From contig CAWGKE010000013.1 of NCBI GenBank assembly GCA_963823075.1, positions 62,001 to 126,000 on the forward strand: a stretch of DNA of 64,000 nt, in the 5' to 3' direction. This DNA comes from UBA4732 sp963823075 (GTDB lineage Bacteria; Planctomycetota; Planctomycetia; Gemmatales; Gemmataceae). The notes beneath the pieces are model-generated. The model was not told the origin of the DNA and searched no databases. It saw nothing but the letters and a program-made list of their open reading frames with translations. Shown here one piece after another: positions 32,274 through 41,620 of this stretch. Both the position numbers and the translations under genes were made by a program. Numbering within the stretch: the first letter of the stretch is position 1; each line of letters opens with the position of its first letter.

Positions 32274-33496
32274 ATGCCGAACCATCCGCTGGGCGCCGTC
32301 CTGAACCGCTTGCGCTCCGCCCTCGAACCGGCGGAAGCGGAGACGACGGATCGCGAATTGCTGAAACGCTTCACGGCCCGGCAGGAGCAAGCCGCGTTTT
32401 CGGAGCTGGTGCGCCGTCACGGCCCGATGGTGCTGGGCGTCTGCCGCCGCATTCTCGGCGATGCGCACGCCGCGGAGGATGCTTTTCAGGCGACGTTCCT
32501 GGTGCTGGTGCGGCGGGCGGCGCGGTCCCGTGGCGCGAATCGCTGGGCGGCTGGCTGCACGGCACGGCCCGGCGGGTGGCGCTGCGGGCCAGGCGAGCGG
32601 CCGGCGAGCGGCGCGGCGTAAGCCCGCCGGTGCGCAACCGGCGGGCTTACGCCGCGCCGCTCGCCGATCCCGACCCGTCCGAGGAGGCGGCGGCGCGGGA
32701 GCTGCGCCGCGTGCTGGACCAGGAGCTTCAGGGATTGCCGCCCAAGTACCGGGCGCCGCTGGTGCTGTGCGACCTGGAGGGCAAGACGCACGAGCAGGCC
32801 GCCCGCGAGCTGGGCTGGCCGAAAGGCTCCGTGGCCAAGCGACTGAACGGCGGCCGCGAGCGGCTGCGGGCGCGGCTGGTGCGCCGCGGCGTCGGCCCGG
32901 CGGCGGCGGTGTTGACGGTCTTCACGACGAAGGAACTCACGGCGGCCCCGTCGGCCGCGCTGGCCGCCGCGGCCCTGCTGGCGGCGCACGGCGGCGCCTC
33001 GACCAAGGCCGCCGCACTGGCGAAAGGGATGATTCAGACCCTGTGGATGACAAAAATGGTGACGGTGGTGGTGCTGACGACGGCGTTGGTCGTGACGGGA
33101 ACCCTGGCCGGCGTCGAGTTGTATCGCGCCTGGCCGGCGCGGGCGGCGGCGCCGGCCGCTGCGCCGAACCCGCCGCCCCAGGCGGGTGAGGATGTAGAGG
33201 CCCTGCCGATCGACAAAGCCGTCGTCTACCGCATCAGCCCCATTCCGGAAGCCCCGCCGCCCGACGGGCTGTGGGAACAGGCGTGGGTCGTGAGCCAACG
33301 CCCGGAAGATCTAACGGGAAACATTCGGCTCCTCAAAAGTGCCAGTCGCGCCGTTCCCGCCGGGCCGAATCTGGCGATTCTGGCCGTCGGCCCCGTACTG
33401 GATTCGTCAGACTCCGTCGTCGTCGCCGGCCTGACCCGGCACGGCGACAAGCTGGAGTTGGTGATGACGTACACCTGCGCCGTCTTTGAACGGTAA
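32274..33496 (+). pseudogene. ECF sigma factor with membrane extension, 5' part, cut by IS66
   Basis: The N-terminal sigma-2 region has RQEQAAFSELVRRHGPMVLG and LGDAHAAEDAFQATFLVLV. After a frame break near 32520 the next frame gives RESLGGWLHGTARRVALRA and the sigma-4 helix-turn-helix (KTHEQAARELGWPKGSVAKRL). A membrane helix (TVVVLTTALVVTGTLAGVEL, near 33065-33125) and an external domain follow. At 33485 the gene is cut by an IS66-type element, which supplies the stop at 33494. The rest of the extension lies at 34959-35699. The sigma and membrane parts could still be made if the frame break is a sequence error. Confidence 0.82.
32603..32665. repeat. Palindromic repeat inside sigma factor gene
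   Basis: Perfect 29-bp inverted arms (32603-32631 and 32637-32665) with a 5-base loop, lying within the coding frame between the sigma-2 and sigma-4 parts. It encodes RRGVSPPVRNRRAYAAPLA, a stretch not expected in sigma factors, and so looks like an in-frame insertion into the inter-domain linker. Confidence 0.8.
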
Positions 33497-34958
33497 TCGT
33501 TCAACGCTACGAGAGCAGTGAGGGGCAGGGTTGGCCGGTGCGATGGGCGAGGACAGCCTCATGCAGGTAATCCAGGACATTCTTCGCCTGCAACCGCCGG
33601 GTTTGCACCACGGTCAGAATCCGCTCGACGAAGCGACAGCCGTTCCCACTCCAGCAGCCGAAACTCCGCCTGCGCCACAGCACCGCCCGACGCAGCAGTC
33701 GTTCCACGTGGTTGTTCGTCGGCTCCACTCCCTCCGTCGTCACGAACGTCCACAGCGCAGGCTCCAACGCCAGCACGTTCTCGCAGAACCGCACCACCGT
33801 TGGGTCGGCGCCGAGGATCGCGCCTTCCAGCAGCACCCGGTTCATCCGTCGCATCACCGGGGCCAGCCGCGCTTCCAGTTGTGCCCGCGTGACCTGTCCG
33901 TCCCGGAACCCGTGCCACGCGGCGAAGACCTTCCTGACCAGTCGCCGCCCCTCCCGTCCGACCCACTCTTCGGGGCCGCCCCGGTCGATGATCTTCTGGA
34001 AATCCCGTTTCAGGTGCGCCCAGCAGATCTGCCGCCGCTGGGGCGGCACCCGGTTGTACGGGCCCCAGCGGTCGCTGCACAGGATCCCCAGGATCTCCAG
34101 GCCCAGGATCGCCGTCAGGCCCGCCGCGCTTCGGCGGGCGTGGATCACGAAGGCCACCACCCGGGTGGTGGCCGCCGCCCACAGCCAGCACAACGCCCCC
34201 GCGAGTTTCCAACTGGTCTCGTCGGCGTTCTTGACCGCCGCCTGGCGCACCGCCGCCACCGCCTCCTGGTGGGCCGTCTCCAGGGCGGCGCCGACTTCTT
34301 GCTCGAGGTTGCAGACCGTGCCCAAGGCGATCGGGGCGTCGAAGACCGCGTCGGCGATCTCCTCGACGCCGCGCTTGCTCAGGCCGTGACAGCCGGAGAA
34401 GTAGGACAGCGTGCCGGTCAGCCGCGGCCCGACACTGTGGGCGCGAACCGCCGCCGGGATGACCGCATGCGTCCGGTGGCCGCAGCAGGGGCAGGTGCGG
34501 GCGTGGCCCTGGTACTCGGTGACCTCGGCTATGACCGGGGGCAGTTCGATGGTTTGGAAGCGGGTGGGCTCGGGATCGCCCGGCGAGGGCTGGGCGGGCA
34601 GGGCCGCGGCACAGCGCTCACACCGCTTGGGGACCAAGTGCTTGAAATGGTTGACCCGCTCGGCGGGAAGCAACCGCCGCAGCTGCGGGGGATGGCCCAG
34701 TTGTCCGCCGGCTGGACGTTTGGACTTCTTTTTCTGGACCGGCTTGGGTGCGCCGGGGGGATTGGCGGACGGCGGCAGCGAGGAGTTGGAACTGTTGGTG
34801 CCGAGTCGGGCTTCCAACTCGGCGACGCGGCGTTCCAACTCGGCGATGCGCCTATCGCGTTCGCAGCATCCCGGGCACACGGAAGCGTCCATGCCACGAT
34901 TTTAGCAGTCGGCTCTCGGCGCAGCTGCGCTGCTTTGCGAATTCCGCTGGACGGTTAC
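33493..34958 (-). mobile_element. IS66-family insertion sequence
   Basis: A 1,466-base element bounded by the 8-base direct repeat TTTGAACG (33485-33492 and 34959-34966). Imperfect inverted repeats start GTAATCGTTCAACG (left) and GTAACCGTCCAGCG (right, reverse complement), matching at 11 of 14 positions. An 8-bp duplication and GTAA ends are known for IS66. One transposase gene of the single-ORF kind (no tnpA/tnpB) fills it. It split a sigma factor gene; the target frame is restored exactly if the element and one repeat copy are removed. Confidence 0.93.
33507..34892 (-). CDS. IS66-family transposase
   Basis: A 461-residue transposase. The N-terminal leucine-zipper-like helix (RIAELERRVAELEARLG, about 14-30) is followed by the NSSNSSLPPS motif. 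A zinc-binding region follows (CERC near residue 92, CPCC near 134). The DDE catalytic domain has Asp in NADETSWKL, Asp in CSDRWGPY, and Glu in TNNHVERLLRRAV. The frame is intact, so the element may still be active. The single-gene organisation resembles the ISBst12 group of IS66. Confidence 0.93.
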   Translation of the reverse strand: MDASVCPGCCERDRRIAELERRVAELEARLGTNSSNSSLPPSANPPGAPKPVQKKKSKRPAGGQLGHPPQLRRLLPAERVNHFKHLVPKRCERCAAALPAQPSPGDPEPTRFQTIELPPVIAEVTEYQGHARTCPCCGHRTHAVIPAAVRAHSVGPRLTGTLSYFSGCHGLSKRGVEEIADAVFDAPIALGTVCNLEQEVGAALETAHQEAVAAVRQAAVKNADETSWKLAGALCWLWAAATTRVVAFVIHARRSAAGLTAILGLEILGILCSDRWGPYNRVPPQRRQICWAHLKRDFQKIIDRGGPEEWVGREGRRLVRKVFAAWHGFRDGQVTRAQLEARLAPVMRRMNRVLLEGAILGADPTVVRFCENVLALEPALWTFVTTEGVEPTNNHVERLLRRAVLWRRRSFGCWSGNGCRFVERILTVVQTRRLQAKNVLDYLHEAVLAHRTGQPCPSLLS

Positions 34959-35699
34959 TTTGAACGCAAGCTGCCAAAGCCGAACGCGCCGTGGCGGCCC
35001 CTGGTCCAAGTTCCGATCGAGCTGAATGCGGGACGCTACACGCTGACCGTGCCCTGGCAGGTCCACTTTCACGTGACGCCGGCCGGCTTCGCCCAGAATG
35101 AGATAACGATCACCGCAGGGCAGGATTTCGCTGTCACCAGCGGCGGCCGCAAGGAGTCGAAACCGACGCGCGTCAACGGCGCCGAGTTCACGGCCTTTGC
35201 CACGGCACAATGGGTCGCCCCGGCGAGGGGCGCCACGCAGGACGTGGAACTCGGACTGCGCGTCACAAACATATCCGACAAGGAGGAAGATTTTAGCCTA
35301 ACTAACCTGGACGCGGCTTCTCTGGCTCTCCCCACGCAGGACGCCCTTCAATGGAGGGGGGCTGCTTCTCTGGCTCTCTCCCGAGAGGACGGAGAGATCC
35401 TGCCATGCCGTTACGACTGCTCCGGTTCGTCCCCTGCTGGGTACGCCAGCCTGGGCGCCGGGAAGGACGCAACGGTCCCGTACTGGACGGTCCCCTACAA
35501 CGGCCGCCTGGCGTGGTCCGACGACGCCAAAACGATGCGCCTCAGCGGAACAGACGACAGCCGCAGTCACTGGTGGTTCGACGGACTGCGGCCCGGGAAG
35601 TACCTGCTGACCGTTGAATATGAGAACACCAAAGCGGGCGCCTACTGGCAAGGCAAGGTCAAGACCGAGCCGGTGGATTTCGAGATCGTAAGCCCCTAG
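34959..35699 (+). pseudogene. 3' part of the split sigma factor gene
   Basis: The frame begins directly at the IS66 target duplication (FERKLPKPNAPWRPLV) and runs to a stop at 35697-35699. Joined to the upstream part at the duplication, it continues the external domain of the sigma factor fusion: VPWQVHFHVTPAGFAQ, later TNISDKEEDFSL, and a closing PGKYLLTVEYENTKAG that resembles a beta-sandwich. It has no start of its own. A short duplicated segment (GCTTCTCTGGCTCTC near 35317 and 35363) makes AASLAL occur twice. Confidence 0.8.
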
Positions 35700-35771
35700 A
35701 CAACGGTACGGGAGAGCGTCCCCCCGCCTCCCTTGCTGCAATCATCCCGGAACCGATGAGGGCCACGCCCC

Positions 35772-36212
<441 letters not shown>

Positions 36213-36333
36213 TTCGGCCCTTTCCGGCCCGGCGCGCCTTGCCCTCCGCCGCCCGGCCGGGGATAATCCTCCCTACCCCGGCGACGGCCGGACGCGCGGC
36301 CGCTCGCCGTGACCCCTGGCCATGAGGTAGGGC

Positions 36334-38580
36334 ATGTTCTGGAAACAGCTGTTCGCCAAGAAGACGCTGGAGACGCTGCACGCCGAGGCCGCCGGCGAGA
36401 ACCGCCTGCGGCGCATCCTCGGGCCGATCAACCTGACTTCGCTCGGCGTCGGCGCCATCATCGGGGCCGGCATCTTCGTTATGACCGGACGCTCCGCCGC
36501 CCTCGACGCGGGGCCGGCCATTCTCCTGTCCTTCGTCGTGGCCGGCCTCGGCTGCCTCTTCGCGGCCCTCTGCTACGCGGAGTTCTCCGCCCTCGCCCCC
36601 GTCGCCGGCAGCGCCTACACCTACGCTTATGCCACCCTCGGGGAACTGCTGGCCTGGATCATCGGGTGGGACCTCATCCTCGAATACGCCATGGCCTGTG
36701 CCTGCGTGGCCGCCTCCTGGTCGAAATACCTGAATGAACTCCTCTACGTATTATTATCCTGGCGGGTTCCAGACTTCCTCTGTAACGACCCGTTCAGCAC
36801 GCCGGGGGCCTGGCTGAACCTGCCGGCACTGCTCATCACCGTGGCCGTCACCGTCATCCTGGTGATCGGCATCCGGGAAAGCGCCACCTCCAACGCCGTC
36901 CTGGTCGCGGTCAAGGTCGGCGTCGTCCTCTTTGTCATCGCCGTCGGCGCGTTCTTCGTCAATCCCGACAACTGGTGGGGCCAATCGCCCTCCAAGCGCA
37001 TCTTCGCCGAAGACGTCGGCACAATCCCCGACGTGGCGGAGAAGGCGGTCAAGGACGACGCCCTGCCGCCGGAAGAAGCGAGGAAGCGGCTCGACGCCAT
37101 TCACGCGGCGGCGCAGTCCCTGGCGTGGCAGGCGGCCGAGACCGGTGCCAGGGCCGTGGCGACGCAGGATCAGCTGGAACAGGTCGATCGCCTTACGAGA
37201 TCGCTGTACGAGCAAACTGCCCGGCTTCCGGAAAAAGAGGCCAAGGCCCGCATTGACCAGGTGATGGCTGAGCTGAAGGCAATGGACCGCGTCGAGCGGA
37301 AGCGCAAGGAACTTCAGCAGCAGATGGACGCGGGCACGATCACGGCCGCCGAAATGGACGCCCGGCTCGCGGAGTTCAAGAAAACGCTGGCGGAATCGCA
37401 GGTTCCCGCGGAGGAAAAAAGGCTGGACGCCTTGGTCGCCGATCACAAGCTGAACAAGGCCCAGGAGGACGACCTGCTCAATCAGCTCCGAAAGAACGAC
37501 GCCTACCTCCCCGCGACTCCCGAGGAAATGGCGTACATCACCAGTCTGCTCCCGGAGGTGGAAAAGAAGGCGTCCCATGACGCTACGGACAAGTGGGGCA
37601 TCCTCGGTTATATCGGCCTCAATAAGTATCTTGAATCGATTGACGACCGCGTTCGCTCACCTTTCATGCCGTATGGCTTCGCCGGCGTCATCTTCGGCGC
37701 CTCGATCGTGTTCTTCGCCTACATCGGCTTCGACGCCGTCTCCACACACTCCGAGGAGGCCAAGAAGCCGTCGCGCGACGTGCCCTTCGCCATTCTCGCC
37801 TCGCTCGTGGTGTGTACCGTACTCTACATCGGCGTCGCCGCCGTGCTGACGGGAATGGTGCCGTACTACAAGATCAGTCCGGACGCGGCGGTGGCCAACG
37901 CCTTCACCGTCAAGGGCCTTGAGTCGAACAATCAGGTGCTGCTGGGCGCTTCGGCCGTCATCTCGGTCGGCGCCCTGGCCGGCATGACCAGCGTGCTGCT
38001 TATCACCTTCCTCAGCCAGGCCCGCATCTTCCTGGCCATGGCCCGCGACGGCCTGCTGCCGCCGCGTATCTTTGCCGCCGTTCACCCGAAGTTCCGCACG
38101 CCGCACATTTCCACCATGCTCACCGGCGGCATCATTGCCGTCGTCGCAGCCGTCACGCCCATCCGGGCGCTGGAAGAAATGGTCAATATCGGCACGCTGA
38201 TGGCCTTCGTGATCGTGTGCGCGGCGGTCATGATGTTGCGCATCCAGCGGCCCGAGGCGGCCCGGCCGTTCAAGACGCCTCTCATCTGGGTCGTGGGGCC
38301 GCTCGGCATCCTGGTCAACCTGATCATGATGCTGTTCCTGCCGAAAGAGACCTGGGGGCGGTTGGTCGGCTGGTTGATCATTGGGCTATTGATCTACTAC
38401 TTCTATGGAATGTCCCGCAGCACGCTCGGCCGGCACATGCGGGGGCTGCCGCCGATGCCCGGCGTTGCCGCCGCGTCGGCCGCGCCCGAGCCGACCGGAG
38501 ACAAGATCCTCGAAAAGAGCGTGCTTATGGCCGACCCGACGGCCGCCATGCCCGACGCCCCGCCGACCGGAGGTGCGTGA
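36334..38580 (+). CDS. APC-family cationic amino acid permease with large loop insertion
   Basis: A 748-residue transporter of the CAT/YfnA type. The first five helices (from LTSLGVGAIIGAGIFVMTG to VVLFVIAVGAFFVNPDNW) and the later ones (from PYGFAGVIFGASIVFFAYIG) are normal. Between them, at about residues 214-440, lies an extra hydrophilic, Lys/Glu/Ala-rich, probably helical or coiled-coil segment where the family has only a few residues. By APC topology this loop should be periplasmic. Relatives have about 500 residues. The enolase-superfamily gene starts at its stop codon, suggesting a shared transcript. Confidence 0.9.
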   Translation: MFWKQLFAKKTLETLHAEAAGENRLRRILGPINLTSLGVGAIIGAGIFVMTGRSAALDAGPAILLSFVVAGLGCLFAALCYAEFSALAPVAGSAYTYAYATLGELLAWIIGWDLILEYAMACACVAASWSKYLNELLYVLLSWRVPDFLCNDPFSTPGAWLNLPALLITVAVTVILVIGIRESATSNAVLVAVKVGVVLFVIAVGAFFVNPDNWWGQSPSKRIFAEDVGTIPDVAEKAVKDDALPPEEARKRLDAIHAAAQSLAWQAAETGARAVATQDQLEQVDRLTRSLYEQTARLPEKEAKARIDQVMAELKAMDRVERKRKELQQQMDAGTITAAEMDARLAEFKKTLAESQVPAEEKRLDALVADHKLNKAQEDDLLNQLRKNDAYLPATPEEMAYITSLLPEVEKKASHDATDKWGILGYIGLNKYLESIDDRVRSPFMPYGFAGVIFGASIVFFAYIGFDAVSTHSEEAKKPSRDVPFAILASLVVCTVLYIGVAAVLTGMVPYYKISPDAAVANAFTVKGLESNNQVLLGASAVISVGALAGMTSVLLITFLSQARIFLAMARDGLLPPRIFAAVHPKFRTPHISTMLTGGIIAVVAAVTPIRALEEMVNIGTLMAFVIVCAAVMMLRIQRPEAARPFKTPLIWVVGPLGILVNLIMMLFLPKETWGRLVGWLIIGLLIYYFYGMSRSTLGRHMRGLPPMPGVAAASAAPEPTGDKILEKSVLMADPTAAMPDAPPTGGA

Positions 38581-39701
38581 TGCCTCCAGGTGCGGACTAC
38601 CGCATCACGCGGATCGACTGCCGCCTGCTGAAAGTCCCCCTGTCCCGGCCGCGCGCCTCGCTCGACGAGGCCGCAGTCGGCCGGCACAACCACGTCTCCG
38701 TCCTGCTGGTCCGGCTCGGCGTGGAAGACGGCCCGACCGGGCTGGGCTTCGCCTGCACCCTCCAGGGCAGCGGCCGCGCCCTCCTCGCCGTCGCCGTGGA
38801 CGACCTTTCGCCTCTGTTTCAGGGTGAAAACGCGCTCGACCACGAGCGCCTCGGGGTCAAGGTCTACTGGGCCTTGCAAACGATCGGCCGCCGCGGCTTG
38901 GTTCAGCAAGCGTATTCAGCGTTCGACGTGGCGCTGTGGGACCTCAAGGCCAAGGCGGCGAACCTGCCGTTGTACAAGCTGCTCGGCGGCGCCCGCGAGT
39001 CGGCGCCGGTCTACGGCTCCGACTCGGCCTGGCTTTGGATGAGCAAGGACCAGATCGTCGAGGCGTCGCGGCCGTACCTCGACCAGGGGATGATGGGCAT
39101 CAAGGTGAAGGTCGGCGCGGGGCCGGAGGCGGACGCCGAACGACTGACCGCCTTGCGCGAGGCGTTCGGCGACGACGTGTGGCTGGCCGTGGACGCCAAC
39201 GAGCGCTACGACTATGGCACGGCCCTGGCGATGGGCCGGTTCTTCGAGGAGGAAGTCGGCGTCGATTGGTTCGAGGAGCCGATCACCTGCGAGGACGTGG
39301 AGGGCCACGCCCGGCTGGCGGCGAAGCTGGACGTGCCGATCGCGGCCGGCGAGATGCTGTTCGGCCGCGACGAGTTCGCCGCCTACCTCGGCCGCGGCGC
39401 CCTGGACGTGGTGCAGCCGGACGTGACGCGCGTCGGCGGCATTACCGGATGGCTCAAGGTCGCGGCGTTGGCCGAGCAGCACAACCGGCCGCTGTCGCCG
39501 CACCTCTTGCCGGAGATCGGCGTCCATCTGGCGTGCGGCCTGCCGTCGGTCGCGTCGGTCGAGTACATGCCGTGGCTCTACCCGCTGTTCACGGCGCCGC
39601 CGCGGATCGAGAAGGGCCGGCTGGTCCCGCCGCCGGGTCCGGGGCTGGGCCTGGAAATCGATCCCGAGGCGGAGGCGAAATACCGCGTCGCGGCGGGATG
39701 A
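38580..39701 (+). CDS. Enolase-superfamily enzyme (mandelate racemase/MLE type)
   Basis: A 373-residue enzyme. The KVKVG acid-base pair (near residue 178), metal ligands in VDANERY, WFEEPI and AAGEMLFG, and SPHLLPEIG near residue 310 supply the superfamily catalytic set. The His in SPHLLPE suggests a mandelate racemase-subgroup racemase or sugar-acid dehydratase. The substrate is not determinable. ATG 38580 overlaps the permease stop (TGATG) and has GGAGGTG upstream, so the two are probably co-translated; the permease may import a related compound (inference). Confidence 0.9.
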   Translation: MPPGADYRITRIDCRLLKVPLSRPRASLDEAAVGRHNHVSVLLVRLGVEDGPTGLGFACTLQGSGRALLAVAVDDLSPLFQGENALDHERLGVKVYWALQTIGRRGLVQQAYSAFDVALWDLKAKAANLPLYKLLGGARESAPVYGSDSAWLWMSKDQIVEASRPYLDQGMMGIKVKVGAGPEADAERLTALREAFGDDVWLAVDANERYDYGTALAMGRFFEEEVGVDWFEEPITCEDVEGHARLAAKLDVPIAAGEMLFGRDEFAAYLGRGALDVVQPDVTRVGGITGWLKVAALAEQHNRPLSPHLLPEIGVHLACGLPSVASVEYMPWLYPLFTAPPRIEKGRLVPPPGPGLGLEIDPEAEAKYRVAAG

Positions 39702-39874
39702 ACCTTCACACAAGTAGGTCTTCCCAATCCCGGGTCGGCGTGATAAAAAGAAAAGGGTGAACCGTCGCGCGCGGGGTGGGGTCGTTTTCCCTTCTTCCGG
39801 CCGCGCTGGTGCGTGGCAAGAGTTTTCGTGTTATCCTTCCGTGAGTGCGGAAGGGAGACAAGTATGGAGGAAGC

Positions 39875-40078
39875 ATGCCGCTGAGGATGCGCGTTCACGA
39901 ACGAGAGCCGATTGGCCTGGCCTTGCGCCGCTTCAAGAAGCTGCTGGAGCGGAGCGGCATTCAAAAAGAACTGCGAAAACGCAAATACTACGAAAAGCCG
40001 TGCGAGGCCCGTCGCCGCGCCGAACTCCGCAAGCAGAGCGCCATCCGCAAGGCCAGAACGGCCGTGCGCAAACCCTGA
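39875..40078 (+). CDS. rpsU: 30S ribosomal protein S21
   Basis: A 67-residue basic ribosomal protein. LRMRVHEREPIGLALRRFKK and KELRKRKYYEKPCEARRR match S21, and a Lys/Arg-rich tail follows. GGAGG lies 5 bases before ATG 39875; an in-frame start 30 bases upstream is less likely. It is a single gene, followed by a GC-rich palindrome at 40094. Confidence 0.93.
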   Translation: MPLRMRVHEREPIGLALRRFKKLLERSGIQKELRKRKYYEKPCEARRRAELRKQSAIRKARTAVRKP

Positions 40079-40093
40079 CCCGCCCCAAGCCCC

Positions 40094-40115
40094 TTCCCGG
40101 TCGCGCGACCGGGAA
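40094..40115. repeat. Perfect palindrome after rpsU
   Basis: A 22-bp perfect palindrome (two 11-bp arms, no loop) beginning TTCCCGGTCGC, 16 bases after the rpsU stop. No T-run follows. It could be a transcript-end hairpin or another repeat family. Confidence 0.6.
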
Positions 40116-40172
40116 CGTCTGATCCGCCACGGTTTGGCGAAAAGGCTGGCTTGCGCGCCCGAGGAGCGTCCC

Positions 40173-41150
40173 ATCAGTACGGTTACTTCTTCCCCTGTTC
40201 GCCCCGGCGCCGGCGCCCTCCGTCGCCGACCACTTATCCGCAGCCGCGTACCCAACTGGTTGCTGTCCGTCCCCTTCATCGGGTTGCACGTCGCCTGCCT
40301 GGCCGCCCTGTTCACGGGCGTGAACGCCACCGCCCTGATCCTGCTGGCCGCCACTTACTTCCTCAAGATGTTCGGCATCACGGGCGGCTACCACCGCTAT
40401 TTCGCGCATCGCGCCTACAAGACCTCGCGCGTCGGCCAGTTCATCCTGGCGTGGCTGGGGTGCAGCGCGTTGCAGCGCGGGCCGCTCTGGTGGGCCGCCC
40501 ATCACCGGGGCCACCACCGCCATTCCGACACGCCGAAGGACCCGCACTCGCCCCATGAAACGAGCTTCTGGTGGGCGCACCTCGGCTGGGTGCTGACGGA
40601 GGAGTCCAACGACGCCCCGTACGAGTCGATCCAGGACTTCACGCGCTACCCCGAGCTGCGCTGGCTGAACGAGTGGCACTGGATTCCGGGCGTCTTCCTG
40701 GCCGTGGTCTGTTACACGATCGGCGCCCTGGTCGGCGGCTGGCGCGGCGACTGGAGCACGTTCTTCGTCCAGGGGGCGGGCTGGACCAGCTTCGTCTGGG
40801 GCTTCCTCATCAGCACGGTGCTGACCTACCACGCGACGTTCTCGATCAACTCCTTGAGCCACCTGTGGGGCAAGCGCCGTTACGCCACCGACGACGACAG
40901 CCGCAACAACCTCTTCCTGGCGCTCATCACGCTCGGCGAGGGCTGGCACAACAACCACCACCACTTCCAGAGTTCCGCCAACCAGGGGTTCTTCTGGTGG
41001 GAAATCGACGTCAGCTACACAGTTCTGCGGGGCTTGCAGTGCGTCGGACTGGTGTGGGACCTGCGAAAGCCGGGGGAGAAGGCGCTGGCGTTCCGCAACA
41101 TGGACGAAGCTCCCAAGGCGGAAGAGCCGGCTGCGAAGGAAGCGGGTTGA
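40173..41150 (+). CDS. Membrane fatty-acid (acyl-CoA-type) desaturase
   Basis: A 325-residue di-iron delta-9-type desaturase. The three histidine boxes are HRYFAH, HHRGHHRH and WHNNHHHF, with membrane helices between them. It introduces double bonds into membrane lipid acyl chains. No ATG or GTG in frame gives a full protein. A start at ATC 40173 fits best: GAGGAG ends 6 bases before it and the product would begin STVTSSPVRPG. TTG 40134 is the fallback. A terminator lies after the stop. Confidence 0.88.
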   Translation: MSTVTSSPVRPGAGALRRRPLIRSRVPNWLLSVPFIGLHVACLAALFTGVNATALILLAATYFLKMFGITGGYHRYFAHRAYKTSRVGQFILAWLGCSALQRGPLWWAAHHRGHHRHSDTPKDPHSPHETSFWWAHLGWVLTEESNDAPYESIQDFTRYPELRWLNEWHWIPGVFLAVVCYTIGALVGGWRGDWSTFFVQGAGWTSFVWGFLISTVLTYHATFSINSLSHLWGKRRYATDDDSRNNLFLALITLGEGWHNNHHHFQSSANQGFFWWEIDVSYTVLRGLQCVGLVWDLRKPGEKALAFRNMDEAPKAEEPAAKEAG

Positions 41151-41173
41151 CGCTTCGCGATGAGCCAAAGAGA

Positions 41174-41224
41174 GAAGGGGCGGCGGGCGGCTGTTAGAAG
41201 CCTCCCGCCGCCCCTTCGATTTTG
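41174..41224 (+). terminator. Terminator between convergent genes
   Basis: A perfect 14-bp stem (41174-41187 and 41204-41217) with a 16-base loop, followed by GATTTT. It lies just after the desaturase stop and before the end of a minus-strand gene. Confidence 0.65.
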
Positions 41225-41232
41225 GCTTTCAG

Positions 41233-41469
41233 TCATCCCATCGTGGGCGGGTTGCTCGGCGGAACGGGCGGCTGCGTCGGCGGGGCCGGGGCGGGCGGCC
41301 CACCGGGCAGGTTCGGTGTGGGCGATGGATCGCCGGGACGCGGCGCCGGCGGCACCGGGGGGATGACGCCGGGATTCGGGTCGCCGGGTCCGCCCGCCGC
41401 CGGGCCGGGGCTGAGGTGGCGTGGATCGACCAGCCCGTTGGCCGGCCGATTATCGGTGGCTTCGTTCAT
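41233..41469 (-). CDS. Proline-rich small protein, unknown
   Basis: A 78-residue open frame beginning MNEATDNRPANGLVDPRH and then almost wholly Pro/Gly/Ala repeats (PGPAAGGPGDPNPG and similar). GAGGA lies about 10 bases upstream of the start. There is no domain and no membrane segment. It is probably disordered; it may be real, but composition alone can create such a frame in GC-rich DNA. Confidence 0.4.
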   Translation of the reverse strand: MNEATDNRPANGLVDPRHLSPGPAAGGPGDPNPGVIPPVPPAPRPGDPSPTPNLPGGPPAPAPPTQPPVPPSNPPTMG

Positions 41470-41551
41470 GGAACGGTCCTCATCAAGGAGTTCGGGCGAA
41501 CGCCTCTCGTGACCTCCAGAACGTGAATGCAAATGCCGGGCCGGACGAAAA

Positions 41552-41609
41552 CAGAGCCGCGACCGTAAGGGAGCGAGGAGAAGATCGCTCCCTTACGGTC
41601 GCGGCTCTG
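41552..41609. repeat. Palindromic repeat, family D copy 2
   Basis: Perfect 25-bp inverted arms (41552-41576 and 41585-41609) with an 8-base loop. The core GAGCCGCGACCGTAAGGGAG differs from copy 1 (3982-4045) by C to T, and the opposite arm carries the matching G to A. It lies just past the 3' end of the minus-strand gene at 41621. Confidence 0.85.
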
Positions 41610-41620
41610 AAATGTCTTCG

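Noticed and set aside
32603..32665. Intrinsic terminator within the sigma factor gene
   Set aside because: The stem is long and perfect but has no T-run and is read through in frame; it fits a mobile palindrome better.
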